From contig NZ_JACBNQ010000016.1 in assembly GCF_013403245.1 (NCBI RefSeq), positions 16,656 to 80,655 on the forward strand: a stretch of DNA of 64,000 bases, read 5' to 3'. A program made the translations under genes and the position numbers. Origin of the DNA: Sedimentibacter hydroxybenzoicus DSM 7310 (GTDB lineage Bacteria > Bacillota > Clostridia > Tissierellales > Sedimentibacteraceae). Position 1 is the first letter of the stretch, and each line of letters begins with the position of its first letter. Below, in pieces: positions 59,803-64,000 of the stretch. The notes beneath the pieces are model-generated. The model did no database searches and was not told the DNA's origin. It was given only the letters and a program-made list of their open reading frames with translations.

Positions 59803-62028
59803 CTATATTTTTTCGATTGGCGCATATTCCAAGTTAAGATTTTTTATTCCCTTGCTTTCAAAAGCAATAACCACTGTTTTTGAGTCTCCATCATCCTTTA
59901 TTTGAACCACGGTTCCCACACCCCATGATTTGTGCATTACTTTGTCTCCTGCAACAATTTTGTCTGACTTTAGTTTAGGTTTTTCCTTTTCTACATCCAG
60001 ACTACCTTTAAAGAAGTTACTTTTTACAAATGACGGCATTTTTTTAATATTTTTATCTAAACCCTCTATTTTTTTTGCGGCATATGCCATAGGGTTTGTA
60101 TCTTCTACGCATTCTGCAGGTATTTCTTTTAAAAATCTTGATTTAAGCTTGGTTTCGTGATTTCCAAAGCGCATCCTGTCATTGGCATACGTTATAAACA
60201 GCATCCTTTTAGCTCTCGTTATCGCCACATAAAATAATCTTCTTTCTTCCTCTTCGTCATCACTGTCAGGTTCCTGATGGATAATCGGAAAAATTCCGTC
60301 TTCGAGACCTGTTACAAACACTGTATCATACTCCAAGCCCTTAGCGCTGTGAACAGTCATGAGAGTAACACAATTATTTTTAGTTTCATCTGTTTTATCT
60401 ATATCGGCAAGCAATGATACGTGAGACAAGAAATCCTCCAAACCGTTATCCTCATATCTTTCTTCAAAATCCTTGGCTGCCGATAAGAACTCATCTATAT
60501 TTTCTAAACGACTTCTTCCTTCTACCGTTTCATCCTCAAGAAGCATTGATTTGTAACCTGTCACCTCAAAAACATCCGATATAAATTCAGAAACAGGCAT
60601 TACATCCTTTTTAATCATCAGCATTTCCATCATGGAAATAAAATCTGAGACACTTTTGGAAGCAGAATTTGTTAAACCTATTCCATCCAGTTCATAGCAG
60701 GAGTCAAATTTTGATATTCCTTTTCGATCTGCATATTCTGTAATTAAGTCTATGGTTTTCTGCCCAATTTTTCTTCTAGGCACATTTATTATCCTGTCAA
60801 AGCTGATATTATCCTTTTGGTTAAAGGTCAGCATCAAATATGCCATTATATCCTTTATTTCTTTTCTTTCATAGAACTTTAATCCGCCTACAATTCTGTA
60901 AGGAATTCCTTCCCTGATTAATCCTTCCTCCAAAGCTCTAGACTGGGCATTTGTTCTGTACAAAACAGCCATATCGGAATACGAGGCGTTATTTTCTCTT
61001 ATTTCCTTTCTGATAAGGCATGAAACGGTAAAGGCTTCATCTTTCTCATTATCCATTTCCAAGACTCTTATGAGATTACCACCTTCAAAATCGGTATAAA
61101 GGTTCTTGCCCTTTCTCTGACAGTTATTCTGAATTACACCGTTAGCTGCATTCAAAATAACATTTGTAGAGCGATAATTTTTTTCAAGCTTTACAACCTT
61201 TGCTCCTTCAAAATCCTTCTCAAAATTAAGGATATTGTTTATATCTGCACCTCTCCAACCATAAATTGATTGGTCTTCATCACCCACGACAAATACGTTA
61301 TTTTCACCATCAGGCTTTTTCCCCAATATTTTAACTAAGCTGTATTGAACTAAGTTGGTATCCTGATATTCATCTACCAATATATATTTAAATCTCTCCT
61401 GATAGTACTCTCTTACATCCTGTTCATTTTCAAGCAATATTATAGTTTTTAAAATTAAATCATCAAAATCCAGCGCATTTGCGATTTTTAATTTCTTTTC
61501 ATACAGGGCATATACCTCACCCACATTTCTTTTATAAAATTCATTAAAATGCTCTTTTATATAATCATCTGCACTGTTTCGTCTGTTTTTCTCAGAGCTT
61601 ATGATTGATTTAATAGAATTAACATTGTATTTTTTAGTATCTAAATTCAATTCTTTAATACAATCCTTAATTACTATTTTAGTATCATTGGTATCATATA
61701 TTACAAAATTAGAGTCATATCCTATTCTTTCTATATTTTTTCTTAATATACGCACACAAATAGAGTGGAATGTTCCAATCCACATTCTATCAATGGGATA
61801 ATCCAATAGTTGTCCAATTCTTTCCTTCATTTCATTAGCAGCCTTGTTAGTAAAAGTAATTGCAAGTACCTCCCACGGCATCGCTCTGTTTGTATCTATC
61901 AAATATGCAATTCTGTGGGTCAAAACTCTCGTTTTACCAGTACCTGCACCGGCTATAACTAAAATAGGACCCTTGTCATGTGAAGCTGCTTCCCTTTGTT
62001 TTTCATTTAAAGATTGTAACAAATCCAT
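59803..62028 (-). CDS. pcrA: ATP-dependent DNA helicase PcrA/UvrD
   Basis: Superfamily 1 3'-5' helicase of 741 residues for repair and plasmid replication. Motifs: Q motif (LNEKQREAASH), Walker A GAGTGKT, TFTNKAANEMKER, Walker B ILVDEYQDTN, GDEDQSIYGWRGA, and VTLMTVHSAKGLEYDTVFVT. The C-terminal region ends with a Tudor-like fold (DKVMHKSWGVGTV). It forms an operon with ligA, an arrangement common in Firmicutes. GGAGG lies before the ATG. Confidence 0.97.
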   Translation of the reverse strand: MDLLQSLNEKQREAASHDKGPILVIAGAGTGKTRVLTHRIAYLIDTNRAMPWEVLAITFTNKAANEMKERIGQLLDYPIDRMWIGTFHSICVRILRKNIERIGYDSNFVIYDTNDTKIVIKDCIKELNLDTKKYNVNSIKSIISSEKNRRNSADDYIKEHFNEFYKRNVGEVYALYEKKLKIANALDFDDLILKTIILLENEQDVREYYQERFKYILVDEYQDTNLVQYSLVKILGKKPDGENNVFVVGDEDQSIYGWRGADINNILNFEKDFEGAKVVKLEKNYRSTNVILNAANGVIQNNCQRKGKNLYTDFEGGNLIRVLEMDNEKDEAFTVSCLIRKEIRENNASYSDMAVLYRTNAQSRALEEGLIREGIPYRIVGGLKFYERKEIKDIMAYLMLTFNQKDNISFDRIINVPRRKIGQKTIDLITEYADRKGISKFDSCYELDGIGLTNSASKSVSDFISMMEMLMIKKDVMPVSEFISDVFEVTGYKSMLLEDETVEGRSRLENIDEFLSAAKDFEERYEDNGLEDFLSHVSLLADIDKTDETKNNCVTLMTVHSAKGLEYDTVFVTGLEDGIFPIIHQEPDSDDEEEERRLFYVAITRAKRMLFITYANDRMRFGNHETKLKSRFLKEIPAECVEDTNPMAYAAKKIEGLDKNIKKMPSFVKSNFFKGSLDVEKEKPKLKSDKIVAGDKVMHKSWGVGTVVQIKDDGDSKTVVIAFESKGIKNLNLEYAPIEKI

Positions 62029-62121
62029 TTTTCCTCCGATTTATTTAAACGCAACGTGTTTTTTATCAAATTTTAACTCTGAATAAATTATAACATAATC
62101 AAGCGGTACTTCTCAATATGA

Positions 62122-63792
62122 TTATTTATTGATTAATTCCTTTTCAATGAGCACTCCCACCATTTCGGCAAATTTATCCGGGGACATTATTCTTGTAAAC
62201 TTTTGTCCGTATATTCTTTTAATAGAATTTATTTCTTCATCTCTCCCTGTGAAAACACAGAGAACTGAAATTCCTTTCTGCCATCCCTTTCTGACCTCAG
62301 CGGCAGCATCATTTACGCCTGACTCATCCGAATATTCATGTCCGGGAGAAAACGGCCCTTCAGATGCTATACCTAACATGTCATTGGGCTTTCCGTCTGA
62401 TAATACAATTAAAATTTTACGTCCGTATGATGTATTATCCATAATGTGAAGGGCAGTGCGCAATGCCATTCCGTCACGATTGAAACCGGCAGCACTGTAG
62501 CTGAAAATTTTATCATTGATATTCGTTTCATTATAGTCGCGAAAAAGATTCATAACAGTATAATTTCTCATACTGCAGAAGGAATATATTTTTACCGGAA
62601 TTTTGCAATTTGTCAGGCTTTCAGCAATAATATATGCTTCCTCCGCAATCACCTCCTGCCTCTGAAGTTGTGATGCTGAAGCATCAAGCATAATGTCAAC
62701 GGATATGTCGGGAATTTCATCCCTCTCAATCCTGATGAAAATCTTTTTGTCATCCACAACCGTTCTCCACACTTTTTCCGTATACAGCTTTCCTTCCTTG
62801 GATTTTAATGAATAAGAATAATTTTCAATGGCATTTTTAATCCTGTGGGTGAGCTTGATAATGTTATTGGTATTTTTAATATAGTTCTTGGAGTAATGTG
62901 CTTCATTTTTCTCTCTTTGTGCAGATGTCAGACTTTGGCGCAGTCTTGAAACCTCGTTATTCTCAAATTGTCCTCTGGTAAAATGAAGGTGACATTTTTC
63001 ATGGTTATCACTGCAAAGCATACTTTCATATGCCTTGGTTCCTGATTCGCCAACCACGGAAGCTCCGAAATAGTTCTTTATGAATTCCCTTTCTCTTTTC
63101 TCTGATTTTTCTTTGAATTCAAACCACTTTGCAATTATTTTAGACTTTTGGTATGTATTTCCTTTGTTGTCGGCGAAAACAAACAGGTCCTCATCTCCGG
63201 AGGGTTTGCTCATTGATTGCTTTATGAAACCAAACTTATTTTTCCTTACCTTCTTTATATAAAATTCGTCATCGTATTCAGGTTTAAAGTATTTACTGAT
63301 AATCAAATCCATCTGTCTTATCAACTGTTCTGTATTGAGTATCTCGTCAAAATTTAAATCATCTATCAGATTGCTGACGCTGTCCCTTATTTTCATATCG
63401 CTGCCTGTAATACTACCGAAGTATGCTGCGGCTATTTCATCAAACAGCTCCGCACCATCCTGATTTTCTACAGCTTTTTTTATACAGTCATGGCGAAGCT
63501 CTTCTAATGCAACCCTGTCCTTGCTGTCCTTATTAAATACAAAGCCCTCCATTCCGAGCATCATTACCTTCTGATAAAAAATATAGTCGCTGTCATACCT
63601 GAATTTAAGGAAAAAGTCACTTAACATATTGTAGTCAAAATATCTGTAAACAGCGCCGATTATATAATTCCAATACAAATCAGCCCTGCCCTCACGATTG
63701 TACACTATGAGCTCGGGTTCCAGGGAATAATTTTTTGAAGCATTCCATATAATATTCAATGCCCTTTGTTTTTCGTTGAGCCTCTTTTCCAT
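62122..63792 (-). CDS. NorD-like VWA-domain protein
   Basis: Cytoplasmic protein of 556 residues. A C-terminal von Willebrand A domain (about 365-550) has a MIDAS-like motif written as MLDASASQ, then GFNRDGMALRTALHIM and ILIVLSDGKPNDM. The long N-terminal part resembles CobT/NorD-type proteins. Such proteins usually work with a MoxR-type AAA+ ATPase to insert metals or activate enzymes; no such ATPase is in the window, so a partner may be encoded beyond the right edge. The MIDAS motif differs from the usual DxSxS (it is DASAS). GAGG lies before the ATG. Confidence 0.8.
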   Translation of the reverse strand: MEKRLNEKQRALNIIWNASKNYSLEPELIVYNREGRADLYWNYIIGAVYRYFDYNMLSDFFLKFRYDSDYIFYQKVMMLGMEGFVFNKDSKDRVALEELRHDCIKKAVENQDGAELFDEIAAAYFGSITGSDMKIRDSVSNLIDDLNFDEILNTEQLIRQMDLIISKYFKPEYDDEFYIKKVRKNKFGFIKQSMSKPSGDEDLFVFADNKGNTYQKSKIIAKWFEFKEKSEKREREFIKNYFGASVVGESGTKAYESMLCSDNHEKCHLHFTRGQFENNEVSRLRQSLTSAQREKNEAHYSKNYIKNTNNIIKLTHRIKNAIENYSYSLKSKEGKLYTEKVWRTVVDDKKIFIRIERDEIPDISVDIMLDASASQLQRQEVIAEEAYIIAESLTNCKIPVKIYSFCSMRNYTVMNLFRDYNETNINDKIFSYSAAGFNRDGMALRTALHIMDNTSYGRKILIVLSDGKPNDMLGIASEGPFSPGHEYSDESGVNDAAAEVRKGWQKGISVLCVFTGRDEEINSIKRIYGQKFTRIMSPDKFAEMVGVLIEKELINK

Positions 63793-63941
63793 AAACTTGT
63801 TCCTCTGATAGAAAGTTACAGCTTATTATATCCCCGGTTCAGCAAATTTTCAAGCCGATAAAACTATATGAAATTTAGTGTTTACATGTCAAATAAATAG
63901 GTATAAGTATAGAAAGAATTATAGATAGTGTAAAGTAGTCT

Positions 63942-64000
63942 ATGAAAAACAAGGTCAAAAGAAAGAGACCAAAAGCACCTAGAAAATCGCAAAGAATTAC
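63942..64000 (+). CDS. possible start of a basic protein, cut by the window edge
   Basis: From the ATG at 63942 the plus strand is open for 19 codons to the window end, reading a very Lys/Arg-rich start (MKNKVKRKRPKAPRKSQRI). No clear ribosome site is seen, and the piece is too short to name. The rest of 63793-64000 shows nothing else. Confidence 0.2.
   Translation, partial: MKNKVKRKRPKAPRKSQRI

Overview
The window reads as a chromosomal segment of an anaerobic, low-GC, spore-former-type Firmicute (Clostridia/Tissierellia-like). This rests on the AT-rich sequence, strong AAGGAGG-type ribosome sites, three T-box leaders, an oxygen-sensitive class III ribonucleotide reductase, the anaerobic cobalamin route with CbiK, a GerMN lipoprotein and split LysO proteins. 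I cannot name the genus from sequence alone. No tRNA, rRNA, CRISPR array, prophage or transposase gene was seen.

Layout. 1-5.4 kb: a cut-off alpha-hydroxy-acid oxidase gene, valS and an archaeal-type aspS, the last two each behind a T-box leader (the aspS leader carries two antiterminator/terminator modules). 5.5-7.9 kb: a YgjV membrane protein and a divergent LysR/EamA pair. 7.9-31.3 kb: an unbroken minus-strand run. Read in transcription order it starts at an adenosylcobalamin riboswitch (about 31.7 kb) and holds cbiD-F-J-ET-A-G-C-L-H, a BtuFCD-like importer, an ABC-2 exporter pair, cbiK, the cobalt transporter cbiMNQO, nrdD-nrdG, trmO and a further ABC importer whose binding protein is fused to an FMN-binding domain. 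nrdD is interrupted by a 434-nt element with group I intron features. 31.3-32.5 kb: a regulatory hub with two divergent cobalamin riboswitches, two good sigma-A promoters, three 11-bp direct repeats between them, and a shared family of hairpin repeats behind each riboswitch terminator. 32.5-35.3 kb: btuFCD on the plus strand. 35.4-41.7 kb: a GerMN lipoprotein, cysE, cysK with a cysteine T-box, a NUDIX hydrolase, a GDT1 cation exporter, a UgtP-like glycosyltransferase and an HpcH aldolase. 41.9-49.5 kb: a TRAP transporter plus a lower meta-cleavage-type pathway and an IclR regulator. 49.6-63.8 kb: an aminotransferase, YaiI, an omega-amidase-like hydrolase, pyruvate carboxylase, a phosphatase, split LysO, ligA, pcrA and a NorD-like VWA protein.

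How it works together. The cbi genes cover most steps from sirohydrochlorin to cobyrinate a,c-diamide, supplied by cobalt (CbiMNQO, CbiK) and supplemented by corrinoid import (BtuFCD and related systems), under two B12 riboswitches. Placing B12-independent class III RNR genes at the end of the same run suggests, as inference, co-regulation with B12 shortage. The T-boxes tie valS, aspS and cysK to the charging of their tRNAs. The strongest leads for follow-up are the nrdD intron, the double-module aspS T-box, the FMN-binding/solute-binding fusion and the paired hairpin repeats in the riboswitch leaders.
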